A stretch of DNA of 15,360 nt from Clostridia bacterium (GTDB lineage Bacteria; Bacillota; Clostridia; CAKSNL01; HGM11501), in the NCBI GenBank assembly GCA_900766735.1, contig CAAFWO010000016.1, forward strand, positions 1-15,360. Reading direction: 5' to 3'. A model generated the notes under the pieces. It did no database searches, was not told the DNA's origin, and saw nothing but the letters and a program-made list of their open reading frames with translations. This document shows, one piece after another, positions 1 through 8,325 of the stretch. The position numbers and the translations under genes are program-made. Within the stretch, counting starts at the first letter, position 1. Each line of letters starts with the position of its first letter.

Positions 1-5
1 AAAAG

Positions 6-57
6 AAACGCCGACAACTCACAAAAACGTAGTGTTCATGCGGGTTTTCGGCGTTTT
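6..57 (+). terminator. Probable terminator of a gene upstream of the window
   Basis: A 9-bp perfect inverted repeat pairs AAACGCCGA (6-14) with TCGGCGTTT (48-56), followed by a short T run that breaks into CC. The intervening 33 nt is long for a simple terminator loop. It lies ahead of the hprK promoter, so it most plausibly ends transcription from an unseen gene to the left. The T tract is weak, so confidence is moderate. Bases 58-147 hold no gene or other element that I can recognise. Confidence 0.5.
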
Positions 58-147
58 CCTATCCCTTAACGGGCTTCTATTCATCTTGTGCGAGAGAGAA
101 AAATTCTACTATTTTTTATGCATATAATATTTGGCCGGATAATAAAA

Positions 148-176
148 TTGACATACGGGTGAAATTATGATATACT
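148..176 (+). promoter_or_regulatory. Sigma-A-type promoter for the hprK operon
   Basis: The -35 box TTGACA (148-153) is a perfect consensus match. It is followed by a 17-nt spacer and the -10 box TATACT (171-176), which is preceded by TGA, an extended -10 (TGn) element. Transcription should start near 183, giving a leader of about 25 nt before the TTG start of hprK. No leader hairpin or riboswitch is visible. This is probably the main promoter of the hprK-to-dnaE unit. Confidence 0.88.
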
Positions 177-209
177 AAAAGATGCAAAAATGACAGGGAG
201 GGGAATTGA

Positions 210-1175
210 TTGTCTGAAAAAAAGTTTAAGGTCGCTTTAACCAAACTCGCGGGCTATTTTAAGCTTGAACGCGTGTTTGAGCCGGAGGACATCGAGAAGG
301 TCAAGATCAGAAATTCGGACGTGTACCGTCCCGGAATTCAGCTTGCCGTGGATTACTTTGAGTATTTCGACAATACGAGGATCCAGCTTTTCGGAAATGT
401 TGAACATGCGTATTTGTCGTCGCTTTCCGCGGCGAAGCGATATGAGGTGTTAGACACGCTCTTTTCGCACAATCCGCCGGCGGTCATCATAACGCGCGGT
501 CTTGAGATATATTCGGAGATGGAGGAGGCGGCGAAAAAATACCACATTCCGCTCTACAGAACGGCAACGGGAACCTCCTCGTTTATGAGCGCGCTCATAG
601 CATGGCTCAATGTCGAGCTTGCGCCGAGGGTTACGAGGCACGGCGTTTTGGTTGAGGTTTACGGCGAAGGCGTTTTGATGCTTGGCGAGAGCGGAGTCGG
701 AAAAAGCGAGGCGGCGGTCGAGCTTTTAAAAAGAGGACACAGACTCGTCGCGGACGACGCAGTCGAGATAAAGCGCGTGTCGTCGATCTCACTCATCGGC
801 TCGGCGCCGGAGATAATCCGCCACTTTATCGAGATACGCGGTATCGGAATTGTCGATGTCAGGAAGATCTTCGGTATGGGTGCTGTCAAGGATTCGGAGA
901 AGATCGACCTTATAATAAATATCGAGCAGTGGAACAAGGAAAAGTCTTATGACAGGCTGGGCCTTGAAAACCATGAGACAGAAATACTCGGAATCAGCGT
1001 TCCGTCACTCACGGTGCCGGTTCGCCCGGGCAGAAACTTGGCTGTTATCGTTGAGGTTGCGGCGATGAATAACAGACAAAAGAAAATGGGCTTTAATGCG
1101 GCAGAGGAGCTCTCGGAAAGGCTGACAAAGCAGATGGAGCAGACGATGCAGGAAGAGGCCGAGGATGAAGAATAA
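210..1175 (+). CDS. hprK: HPr kinase/phosphorylase
   Basis: Bifunctional enzyme that phosphorylates, and removes phosphate from, a regulatory serine of HPr (and Crh). It couples glycolytic state to carbon catabolite repression in Firmicutes and acts in the cytosol. The 321-aa length is normal. It has an N-terminal domain (about 1-130), then the kinase core with conserved H144-G, Walker A GESGVGKS (159-166), an acidic ADD motif (D182, D183), and the HPrK signature starting around E208-I-R-G-I-G (208-213) and running into IVDV. The tail is highly acidic. The start is TTG at 210, supported by an AGGGAGGGG ribosome binding site about 6 nt upstream. It is the first gene of the unit, 13 nt before the glucokinase start. 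No HPr gene lies in the window, so its substrate must be encoded elsewhere. Confidence 0.96.
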   Translation: MSEKKFKVALTKLAGYFKLERVFEPEDIEKVKIRNSDVYRPGIQLAVDYFEYFDNTRIQLFGNVEHAYLSSLSAAKRYEVLDTLFSHNPPAVIITRGLEIYSEMEEAAKKYHIPLYRTATGTSSFMSALIAWLNVELAPRVTRHGVLVEVYGEGVLMLGESGVGKSEAAVELLKRGHRLVADDAVEIKRVSSISLIGSAPEIIRHFIEIRGIGIVDVRKIFGMGAVKDSEKIDLIINIEQWNKEKSYDRLGLENHETEILGISVPSLTVPVRPGRNLAVIVEVAAMNNRQKKMGFNAAEELSERLTKQMEQTMQEEAEDEE

Positions 1176-1176
1176 A

Positions 1177-1180
1177 GGAG
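1177..1180 (+). promoter_or_regulatory. Ribosome binding site fixing the glucokinase start
   Basis: AAAGGAG ends at 1180. In-frame ATGs occur at 1165, 1183 and 1189. Only 1189 has a sensible spacing (8 nt), and it gives the family-typical N-terminus beginning MFLAIDLGG. The ATG at 1165 would place the site inside the gene and overlap hprK. Confidence 0.8.
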
Positions 1181-1188
1181 AAATGAAT

Positions 1189-2130
1189 ATGTTTTTGGCA
1201 ATTGACTTGGGCGGTACAAACATTAAGGCGGGTCTTGTTGACTCGGATGGCAATATTTTAGCGAGAGCACAGCGCCCCACCGGTGCACAGAGAGGCTATG
1301 AAGAGATCGTTCGCGATATGAGCCTCTGCGCGATCGAGGCGGCGGAAAACGGCGGCGTTTCGATGGACGATATCGAGTCTGTCGGAATCGGAAGCCCCGG
1401 AACGATCGACAATAAGCGCGGCGTGATCGTTTATGCAAATAATATTAACTTCCGCCACACTCCGGTAAGAGAAGAAATGCAAAAATACATCAACAAGCCC
1501 ATATACATGGGAAATGACGCGAACTGCGCCGCACTCGGCGAGTACGTTATGTTAAAGCAGCCGGTGGAGTGCTTTGTTTTCGTAACGCTGGGAACCGGCG
1601 TCGGCGGCGGAATTGTCATCAACGGAAAGCTCTATACCGGCTTTAACGGCGCGGGAGCTGAACTCGGTCACACAACGTTAGTAAAGGACGGAGTGCCCTG
1701 CACCTGCGGAAGAAACGGATGCTACGAGGCATATGCTTCGACGACCGCCGTTATCAGAATGACGAAAGAGGCTGTAAAGGAAAATCCCGGCTCATATCTT
1801 GCCTCGCTTTGCGACAACGATGTTGACAAGGTCGGCGGAAAGACGGCGTTTACCGCGAAGGAGAACGGTGACGAGCTCGGAACGAAGATCGTCAACGAGT
1901 GGATCGAAAACGTCGCGGCCGGCATTACGGACATCGTGAACATTTTTCAGCCGGAGGTTTTATCCATCGGCGGAGCGATCAGCCGCGAGGGCGACGCTAT
2001 ATTAAAGCCGATCATAGAGTATGTTGAAAAATACAGATACTCGCGCGACGTGGAGCAGACAAAGATCCAGATCGCAAAATACGGAAACGACGCGGGCCTT
2101 ATCGGCGCGGCGTTCCTCGGCAGATATTGA
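1189..2130 (+). CDS. glk: ROK-family glucokinase
   Basis: Cytosolic ATP-dependent sugar kinase of the ROK family, most likely converting glucose to glucose-6-phosphate. The 313-aa length matches bacterial ROK glucokinases. The sequence shows the phosphate-binding start DLGGTNIK (6-13), the catalytic Asp in GNDAN (D110), a glycine-rich GTGVGGG segment, and the ROK signature with E158, H161 and the zinc-binding cysteines of CTCGRNGC (C171, C173, C178). The complete zinc motif argues for an active kinase and not a ROK repressor, and there is no N-terminal helix-turn-helix. The gene sits 13 nt after hprK and 13 nt before murB, so it is co-transcribed with them. Sugar specificity (glucose, N-acetylmannosamine or another hexose) cannot be settled by eye; glucose is the likeliest. 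Confidence 0.9.
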   Translation: MFLAIDLGGTNIKAGLVDSDGNILARAQRPTGAQRGYEEIVRDMSLCAIEAAENGGVSMDDIESVGIGSPGTIDNKRGVIVYANNINFRHTPVREEMQKYINKPIYMGNDANCAALGEYVMLKQPVECFVFVTLGTGVGGGIVINGKLYTGFNGAGAELGHTTLVKDGVPCTCGRNGCYEAYASTTAVIRMTKEAVKENPGSYLASLCDNDVDKVGGKTAFTAKENGDELGTKIVNEWIENVAAGITDIVNIFQPEVLSIGGAISREGDAILKPIIEYVEKYRYSRDVEQTKIQIAKYGNDAGLIGAAFLGRY

Positions 2131-2143
2131 TCCGGAGGGAAGA

Positions 2144-3028
2144 ATGGAAGAATTTCTTCAAAAGCTTAGCTCAATAACAGAGGTAAAAAAATATGAGCCG
2201 ATGGCGCGCCACACCACGTTTAAGATCGGCGGCCCGGCGAAGTATTTTGTTGAGGCGGACAGCGTTAAGACCGTAAAAGAGGCGCTCATGGCGGCGAGAG
2301 AATATTCGGTCAAAAGCTATGTCATCGGTAACGGCTCAAACCTTTTGGTCAGCGACTTTGGGATCGACGGGCTCGTAATTATGATGGGAAATAAGTTTTC
2401 CGAAGTCAGAGCCGATGGCGAATACATTTATGCCGAGGCCGGGGCGAAGCTTTCAAAGATCGCCAGATGTGCTCTGGCTCATTCGCTCACGGGCTTTGAG
2501 TTCGCGGCCGGAATTCCGGGAAGCATCGGCGGCGCTGTTTATATGAACGCCGGAGCATACGGCGGCGAGATGGCAAATATCATAGCCGAGAGCACGGCGA
2601 TAGACGAGGACTTTAGCGAGATCACCGTGACGGAGCATGATTTCGGATACAGAAAAAGCATTTATAAGGACTCGGGAAAGGTCATCACCGGAGCGAAAAT
2701 AAGGCTTACAACCGGCGACGGCGAAAATATCCGCGAAAAGATGGAGAGCCTTGCGGCACGAAGGCGCGAAAAACAGCCGCTCGAGCTTCCGAGCGCGGGG
2801 AGCGTTTTTAAAAGACCCGAGGGCTTTTATGCCGGCGCTCTGATCGAGGGAGCGGGCCTTAAGGGCGAGACTGTCGGCGGAGCTATGGTCTCGGAAAAGC
2901 ACGCCGGCTTCATCGTGAATAAGGGCGGCGCGACGGCAGAGGACGTTAAAAAGCTTATAGAGATAGTTAAAACAAGGGTTTATGAAAAATACCGTGTTTT
3001 GCTTGATACAGAGATAAAGTTCATTTGA
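2144..3028 (+). CDS. murB: UDP-N-acetylenolpyruvoylglucosamine reductase
   Basis: FAD- and NADPH-dependent reductase that completes UDP-N-acetylmuramic acid synthesis, the second committed step of peptidoglycan precursor formation in the cytosol. The protein is 294 aa, typical of the short Gram-positive type. The FAD-binding domain carries GNGSNLL (62-68) and GIPGSIGGAVYMNAGAYGG starting at G123. The substrate domain has the proton-donor Ser in AGSVFKRP (S220) and a terminal Glu (E290) matching the family's catalytic Glu. The frame stays open upstream to 2021, but the start is placed at ATG 2144: a GGAGG site lies at 2134-2138, and the upstream extension is simply the overlap with the glucokinase. 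rapZ follows after 15 nt. Confidence 0.96.
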   Translation: MEEFLQKLSSITEVKKYEPMARHTTFKIGGPAKYFVEADSVKTVKEALMAAREYSVKSYVIGNGSNLLVSDFGIDGLVIMMGNKFSEVRADGEYIYAEAGAKLSKIARCALAHSLTGFEFAAGIPGSIGGAVYMNAGAYGGEMANIIAESTAIDEDFSEITVTEHDFGYRKSIYKDSGKVITGAKIRLTTGDGENIREKMESLAARRREKQPLELPSAGSVFKRPEGFYAGALIEGAGLKGETVGGAMVSEKHAGFIVNKGGATAEDVKKLIEIVKTRVYEKYRVLLDTEIKFI

Positions 3029-3043
3029 GGGGGCAAATTTAAG

Positions 3044-3901
3044 ATGCGTTTTATAATTGTGACGGGAATGAGCGGCGCCGGAAGGACGCAGGCATCGCAC
3101 TGCATGGAGGATATGGGCTATTACTGCATCGATAATCTTCCGCCGGTTCTGATCGACAAGTTTGCGGACATCTGCTGTCACTCCCAGGGTAAGCTTGAAA
3201 AAGTCGCCCTGGTAATGGATCTTCGCGGAGGCTACCTTTTTGAGCAGCTTGAAGAGGAGCTTGCAAACCTCAAAAAGAACGGATATGAATATGAAATACT
3301 CTTCCTTGATTCAAACGACGAAACGCTCATAAAGCGCTATAAGGAGACGAGAAGAAAGCACCCCCTGGCGGCCGAAGGCTCGATTACGGAGGGGATTAAG
3401 AAAGAGCGCGAGATTTTAAGCGCCATAAAGTCATCGGCCGATTATATCATCGATACGTCGAATATGACCATCGGCAACTTAAAGAAAAAGATAACCGAGC
3501 TTTTCTCGTGCGGCGAGAACCGGGAAAGCTTCACGATCGATGTGGAGTCGTTCGGCTTTAAGTTCGGAATGGCGCTTGACGCTGACCTTGTGTTTGATGT
3601 GAGATTTTTGCCGAACCCCTTTTATGTGCCGGAGCTTAAGCATAAGACCGGTGTGGACAAAGATGTCGCGGACTATGTGTTCGGGAAAGAAGTCACGCAC
3701 GAGTTTGTGAAAAAATTATATGATATGGTGGACTTTTTGGTTCCGCAGTACACCGAGGAGGGAAAGAACAACCTTGTCATCGCGATAGGCTGTACGGGTG
3801 GAAAGCACAGAAGCGTCGCAATCGCGGAAAGTCTGGCAAATCACCTTAAAGAGAAGAATGCGAACGTCAACGTGTCGCACAGGGATATTGATAAAAAATG
3901 A
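3044..3901 (+). CDS. rapZ: RapZ/YvcJ family nucleotide-binding protein
   Basis: P-loop protein of the RapZ family. In E. coli RapZ is an RNase E adapter that controls glucosamine-6-phosphate synthase RNA; in B. subtilis the homologue YvcJ binds and hydrolyses nucleotides. The 285-aa length is typical. The N-terminal domain has a P-loop GMSGAGRT (8-15), the family's EDMGYYCIDNLPP block, MDLRGG and RRKHPL. The C-terminal domain has GFKFGMALDADLVFDVRFLPNP and the nearly invariant CTGGKHRS (250-257), ending in a basic KK tail. The odd point is that the Walker A lysine is Arg (R14). A ribosome binding site, GAGGGGGC, precedes ATG 3044. In Bacillus and Clostridium yvcK normally follows, but here whiA begins after 9 nt. 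The biochemical role in this organism is unproven. Confidence 0.93.
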   Translation: MRFIIVTGMSGAGRTQASHCMEDMGYYCIDNLPPVLIDKFADICCHSQGKLEKVALVMDLRGGYLFEQLEEELANLKKNGYEYEILFLDSNDETLIKRYKETRRKHPLAAEGSITEGIKKEREILSAIKSSADYIIDTSNMTIGNLKKKITELFSCGENRESFTIDVESFGFKFGMALDADLVFDVRFLPNPFYVPELKHKTGVDKDVADYVFGKEVTHEFVKKLYDMVDFLVPQYTEEGKNNLVIAIGCTGGKHRSVAIAESLANHLKEKNANVNVSHRDIDKK

Positions 3902-3910
3902 GGCAGTAAA

Positions 3911-4813
3911 ATGTCATTTTGCGAGAATATTAAAGAAGAAATACAAAAGGCGGACTGCAGAAATAAAAACTGCAGCCTTGCTTTTATATCGGGCTTTGCC
4001 GCTTTTACATTGAGTGTTGAGGATGAAAAGGCCGCGTTTTTGGCAGACGGGGAAGAGATCGGCAAAAAGATGTCGTATCTTATGAAAAAGCAGTTTTCGA
4101 TCGGCGACGGGTCGCTTTCGCGCGCCTATGTCGGCCGCGGGGGAAAGTGCTATAAGCTTTCCTATGAAAAAGATGAAACAAAGAAGATACTTTCCGCCTT
4201 ATCTGACAAAAACGAAGGATCAGAGGACGGCTTTTTTGTCGACTCCGAACGCTTTAGTACGACCGATGAGATGCGCCATTTCGTTATGGGCGCGTTTTTG
4301 GGAGGCGGCTTTGCGGCAGACCCCTATAAGATATACCACCTTGAATTTGTGGCGAAAAGGGAGCGCACGTTAGACGAGCTTGGCTATATCTTTTCCGAGT
4401 TCGGCGAGATTCAAAAGCGCGTTGTAAGAAACGGCTATTATGTTATGTATTTTAAGAGCTATGACAGCCTTGAAAATATATTGAACATTTTGGGCGCGCA
4501 TAAGTCGATGATGGAGCTTTTTAACATCAAGATCGAAAAGGAAGAAAAAAACCTTTTGAACCGCCAGGTGAATTTTGAGGTCGCCAATATGCAAAAGACC
4601 AACGACGCGGCGACCGAGTCGATAAATGAGATCGAGAGCATTATGTATACCGTTGGGCTGGACGCACTGCCCGACAGCCTGCAGGAAATGGCGCTTTTGC
4701 GACTGGCAAACCCGGAGGAGAGCTTAGCAGGCCTTGCCAAGCTTTCAGGGCTCAGCCGGTCGGGCGTCAACCACAGGCTTAAAAAAATATCAGAGATTGC
4801 GGGGAACCTTTAA
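3911..4813 (+). CDS. whiA: WhiA family DNA-binding regulator
   Basis: Homologue of Streptomyces WhiA and B. subtilis YvcL, a DNA-binding protein linked to sporulation septation in actinomycetes and to division and chromosome segregation in Bacillus. It is 300 aa. The N-terminus (MSFCENIKEEI) is the family start. The middle carries the degenerate LAGLIDADG-homing-endonuclease-like fold, with FVMGAFLGGGF at about 118-130. The C-terminus (about 272-297) has the helix-turn-helix with LSGLSRSGVNHRLKK. The start at ATG 3911 has a GAGGCAG site a few bases upstream, overlapping the rapZ stop. The stop codon TAA shares its last A with the dnaE ATG, so the two genes are probably translationally coupled. 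Target genes cannot be inferred from the window. Confidence 0.93.
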   Translation: MSFCENIKEEIQKADCRNKNCSLAFISGFAAFTLSVEDEKAAFLADGEEIGKKMSYLMKKQFSIGDGSLSRAYVGRGGKCYKLSYEKDETKKILSALSDKNEGSEDGFFVDSERFSTTDEMRHFVMGAFLGGGFAADPYKIYHLEFVAKRERTLDELGYIFSEFGEIQKRVVRNGYYVMYFKSYDSLENILNILGAHKSMMELFNIKIEKEEKNLLNRQVNFEVANMQKTNDAATESINEIESIMYTVGLDALPDSLQEMALLRLANPEESLAGLAKLSGLSRSGVNHRLKKISEIAGNL

Positions 4814-7800
4814 TGGGATTTGCACACCTTCATCTTCATACTGAATACAGCCTTTTAGACGGCGAGTGCAACATTAAAAAACTGCTTGACAGGGCAAAGG
4901 AGCTCGGAATGCGCCACATCGCTATCACCGACCACGGCGCGATGTACGGCGTTATCGACTTTTATCAGGAGGCGAAGGACAGGGGGCTTCACCCCATCAT
5001 CGGGTGCGAGCTGTACACTGCGCCGAGAAGCCGGTTTGACAAGACGAGCGGGATAGACAATAAATACGGCCATCTTGTGCTTCTGGCGAAAAATCAGATG
5101 GGCTATAAAAACCTTATGTATCTTTCATCTGTCGGGTTCACCGAGGGCTTTTACTATAAGCCGAGGGTCGATATGGAGACTCTTCGCGCTCACGGCGAGG
5201 GGCTCATCGCGCTCACCGCGTGCTTAAAGGGCGATATTCCGACGCTGCTTCTTCGCGGAGAGCATGAGAAGGCAGAGGAGAAGCTTTCGGAATTTAAGAG
5301 CATTTTCGGCAAAGAAAATGTGTATATCGAGCTTCAGGATCACTCACTTCCCGAGCAGAGGGAGCTTAACCCGATGCTCATCGCGCTTGCGAGAAAGACG
5401 AACACGAAAATGGTCTGCACCAACGACGTGCACTACATAAGGAAGGAAGACGCGGTATATCAGGACGTTCTTTTGTGCATTCAGACCGGGCACACGGTGG
5501 ACGAAGAGGACAGAATGAAGATGTCGACCGACGAGTTTTACTTAAAGAGCGAGGACGAGATGCGCTCTCTTTTCTCCTATGTCGAGGAGGCGGTGGACAA
5601 CACCGAAAAGGTGGCAGAAGAGTGCAACGTCGAGTTCGACTTTTCAAAGTCGCACCTTCCCGGGTTCGCCGTGCCGGACGGGAAGACCTCCGAGCAGTAT
5701 TTGAGGGAGCTTTGCGAGGCAGGCCTTAAAGAAAACTACGGCGAGAACCCCGGAAAGGTATATAAAGACAGGCTCGACTATGAGCTTTCGGTCATCAATT
5801 CGATGGGCTATACCGATTACTTTTTAATAGTGTGGGACTTTATACGCTTTGCGAGAAGCGAGCATATCATGGTCGGCCCCGGGCGAGGAAGCGCCGCTGG
5901 CTCAATGGTGGCCTACACGCTCCACATCACCAAGGTCGACCCGATCAAGTACAACCTCCTTTTTGAAAGGTTCTTAAATTCCGAGCGTATCAGTATGCCG
6001 GATATTGATATTGACTTTTGCTATGAGCGCCGCGGCGAAGTCATCGACTATGTGAACAGAAAATACGGCTCCGATCATGTGTGCCAGATCATCGCGTTCG
6101 GAACGATGGCGGCGCGCGGCGCCGTGCGCGACGTCGGACGCGCTCTCGGCATCGAATATTCCGAGGTGGACGCCGTTGCAAAAATGATTCCGATGGAGCT
6201 TAAGATGACCATCGAAAAGGCGCTGTCCGAGGCGAACGGAAACAACAAACTGAACGCGGCGTATAAGTCTGACCCGAAGGTCAAGAAACTTTTGGACACG
6301 GCGCTGGCGCTTGAAGGCACGCCTCGCCACACATCAACCCATGCGGCCGGCGTCGTCATCACGGACGAGCCGGTCTATGAAAGAGTGCCGCTTCAGTTAA
6401 ACGACGACGTTATAACAACGCAGTATGCGATGGGAAATTTGGAAAAGCTCGGCGTTTTAAAGATGGACTTTTTGGGGCTTCGCACCCTCACGGTTATAAG
6501 GGACGCTATCGCCAACGTCGAGAAGACGCACGGCATTCAGATCGATATTGACAACATCGATTATAACATTCCCGAGGTCTATAAAATGATCGCGGACGGG
6601 GACACGACGGGCGTGTTCCAGCTTGAAAGCCGAGGAATGACCTCGTTTATGAAGGAGCTTTCGCCTGAGTCGATGGAGGACATCATCGCAGGAATCGCGC
6701 TCTACCGTCCCGGCCCGATGGACTTTATTCCGCGGTACATAAAGAACAAGAAAAATTCGGGCAATATTAAATATAAAACTCCGCTTTTAGAGCCGATATT
6801 AAATATGACGTACGGGTGCATAGTTTATCAGGAGCAGGTAATGCAGATCGTGCGCTCGCTCGGCGGATACAGCCTGGGTCGTGCCGACCTTGTGCGCCGC
6901 GCGATGAGCAAAAAGAAGATGGACGTGATGGAGAAGGAACGCAAAAACTTCATCTACGGCTCGGAGGAGGAAAACATTCCCGGCGCTCTTAAGTCCGGAG
7001 TGGACGAAAAGTCGGCCGGCGAGGTCTTCGACGAGATGATCGACTTTGCAAAGTATGCGTTTAACAAGTCGCACGCAACGGTCTATGCGCTCGTCGCTTA
7101 TCAGACGGCTTACTTAAAGCGCTTTTACCCGATGGAATTTATGGCCGCGATGCTGACAAGCGAACAGGGAAACTCAGACAAGGTCGCACTCTATATAAAC
7201 TATTGCTCGGCGATGGGCATCGGCGTTCTGCCGCCGGACGTTAACAAGAGCACGGACACGTTTTCGGTTGAGGATGAGGGAATAAGGTTCTCGCTCTCGG
7301 CGATAAAAAACGTCGGCCGTGAGATCGTCAAAAGCATCGTCTCCGAGCGCGAGAAGGGCGGCTCTTTCAGCTCGCTTAACGATTTTTGCGCGAGAATGAG
7401 AAGCCTTAATTTAAACAAAAGAACGCTTGAAGGTCTGATAAAATGCGGAGCGTTTGACTTTCTGGGCGCAAACAGAATGCAGCTTTTGTCAGTATATGAG
7501 GGCGTGCTCTCCGGCGCGTCGAAGGACGCTAAGAATAATCTGGACGGGCAGATGGATCTTTTCTCTGTAGGCGAGGAGGCCGAGCCCGAGAAGGACGTTT
7601 TCCCCGATATTCCTGACTGCCCGGCCAAGGTCAGACTCGCGATGGAAAAAGAGTCCGCCGGGATATATCTGACAGGCCACCCGCTCGCGGAATATGCGCC
7701 TTTGATAAGGCGGATGAACGCGGCCGAGGCCGGAGTAATAAAAGAGTCGGCCGAGAACTTTTCAAAGGGTGAGGACACCGCGATTTCGGACGGATCAAAT

Positions 7801-8250
7801 GTCACGGTGTGCGGCATAATCTCGGAGAAGAAGGAAAAGATGACAAAGTCGGGGCAGATGATGGCGTTTTTAAGCCTTGAGGATATGACGTCAAGCTTAA
7901 GGATAATCGTTTTCCCGAAGATATTGGCGGAGTCCGAAAACAAAATATTCGAGGACGCGGTCGTTTCTGTCTCGGGAAGGATAAACTACCGCGACGACGG
8001 GACGGCGGAGCTTATGGCCGAAAAAATCGGCACGCTCAGCTTAGAGAACAAAGATCCCGTTATCGCAAAGGTCGGCGACCTTAGCGTGCTTGACGATATT
8101 AACCCGATAGTTAAAGCTCACGCCGGGACAAGAACCTTCGTCATCGCTCACGGCGGAAAATACTATGATACCGTATTCGGCGTCGAGCCTGACGAGGCGT
8201 TTTTATCGGCATTATCACGCTACGGAATTGAATTTGAAGGAAACACTTGA
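4813..8250 (+). CDS. dnaE: DNA polymerase III subunit alpha (DnaE type)
   Basis: Replicative C-family DNA polymerase of 1145 aa, a normal DnaE length. Domains in order: N-terminal PHP domain with HLHLH (5-9) and ITDHGAMYG; palm and fingers with GPGRGSAAGS (355-364) and catalytic aspartates in PDIDIDF (D397, D399, D401) plus D552 in KMDFLG; a helix-hairpin-helix and beta-binding region; and a C-terminal OB fold from about V997 (VTVCGIISEK). There is no N-terminal OB or inserted DEDD exonuclease, so this is DnaE and not PolC. Apparent retention of PHP metal-binding residues leaves open a PHP-based proofreading or pyrophosphatase activity (inference). The ATG overlaps the whiA stop. The promoter for the next gene begins inside the last codons. 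No terminator follows, only an unpaired T run. Confidence 0.97.
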   Translation: MGFAHLHLHTEYSLLDGECNIKKLLDRAKELGMRHIAITDHGAMYGVIDFYQEAKDRGLHPIIGCELYTAPRSRFDKTSGIDNKYGHLVLLAKNQMGYKNLMYLSSVGFTEGFYYKPRVDMETLRAHGEGLIALTACLKGDIPTLLLRGEHEKAEEKLSEFKSIFGKENVYIELQDHSLPEQRELNPMLIALARKTNTKMVCTNDVHYIRKEDAVYQDVLLCIQTGHTVDEEDRMKMSTDEFYLKSEDEMRSLFSYVEEAVDNTEKVAEECNVEFDFSKSHLPGFAVPDGKTSEQYLRELCEAGLKENYGENPGKVYKDRLDYELSVINSMGYTDYFLIVWDFIRFARSEHIMVGPGRGSAAGSMVAYTLHITKVDPIKYNLLFERFLNSERISMPDIDIDFCYERRGEVIDYVNRKYGSDHVCQIIAFGTMAARGAVRDVGRALGIEYSEVDAVAKMIPMELKMTIEKALSEANGNNKLNAAYKSDPKVKKLLDTALALEGTPRHTSTHAAGVVITDEPVYERVPLQLNDDVITTQYAMGNLEKLGVLKMDFLGLRTLTVIRDAIANVEKTHGIQIDIDNIDYNIPEVYKMIADGDTTGVFQLESRGMTSFMKELSPESMEDIIAGIALYRPGPMDFIPRYIKNKKNSGNIKYKTPLLEPILNMTYGCIVYQEQVMQIVRSLGGYSLGRADLVRRAMSKKKMDVMEKERKNFIYGSEEENIPGALKSGVDEKSAGEVFDEMIDFAKYAFNKSHATVYALVAYQTAYLKRFYPMEFMAAMLTSEQGNSDKVALYINYCSAMGIGVLPPDVNKSTDTFSVEDEGIRFSLSAIKNVGREIVKSIVSEREKGGSFSSLNDFCARMRSLNLNKRTLEGLIKCGAFDFLGANRMQLLSVYEGVLSGASKDAKNNLDGQMDLFSVGEEAEPEKDVFPDIPDCPAKVRLAMEKESAGIYLTGHPLAEYAPLIRRMNAAEAGVIKESAENFSKGEDTAISDGSNVTVCGIISEKKEKMTKSGQMMAFLSLEDMTSSLRIIVFPKILAESENKIFEDAVVSVSGRINYRDDGTAELMAEKIGTLSLENKDPVIAKVGDLSVLDDINPIVKAHAGTRTFVIAHGGKYYDTVFGVEPDEAFLSALSRYGIEFEGNT

Positions 8251-8275
8251 TTTTTTTTATGACTTATGCTATAAT
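8247..8275 (+). promoter_or_regulatory. Sigma-A promoter overlapping the dnaE stop
   Basis: The -35 box TTGATT (8247-8252) contains the dnaE TGA stop. A 17-nt spacer leads to a perfect TATAAT (8270-8275), preceded by TGC (extended -10). It should drive the small DUF2007-like gene from about 8282 and, by read-through, pyk. Confidence 0.85.
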
Positions 8276-8325
8276 GTATAATTGCAATAATGTTTTTGCA
8301 AAACCGTAATGCGGAGGTGTAGGCT

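Noticed and set aside
123..128. Second TATAAT upstream of hprK
   Set aside because: No -35 hexamer at usable spacing. The TTGACA/TATACT pair just downstream is far better.
2021..2143. N-terminal extension of murB to an upstream ATG
   Set aside because: The extension lies inside the glucokinase gene in another frame. The ribosome binding site at 2134-2138 and the family N-terminus mark ATG 2144.
2453..3181. 242-codon open frame on the minus strand
   Set aside because: Lies wholly across murB and the start of rapZ, both clear family members. No ribosome binding site or recognisable domain; composition is that of an antisense shadow.
3911..4813. WhiA LAGLIDADG-like region as a homing endonuclease or intein
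   Set aside because: WhiA normally contains this degenerate fold joined to a helix-turn-helix; there are no splice motifs or interrupted host gene.
7200..7943. 247-codon minus-strand open frame
   Set aside because: Antisense to the C-terminal part of dnaE; Ser/Phe/Pro-rich translation typical of a shadow of GAA/AAG-rich coding sequence.
8251..8258. T8 run after dnaE as a terminator
   Set aside because: No stem precedes it; it is part of the spacer of the following promoter.
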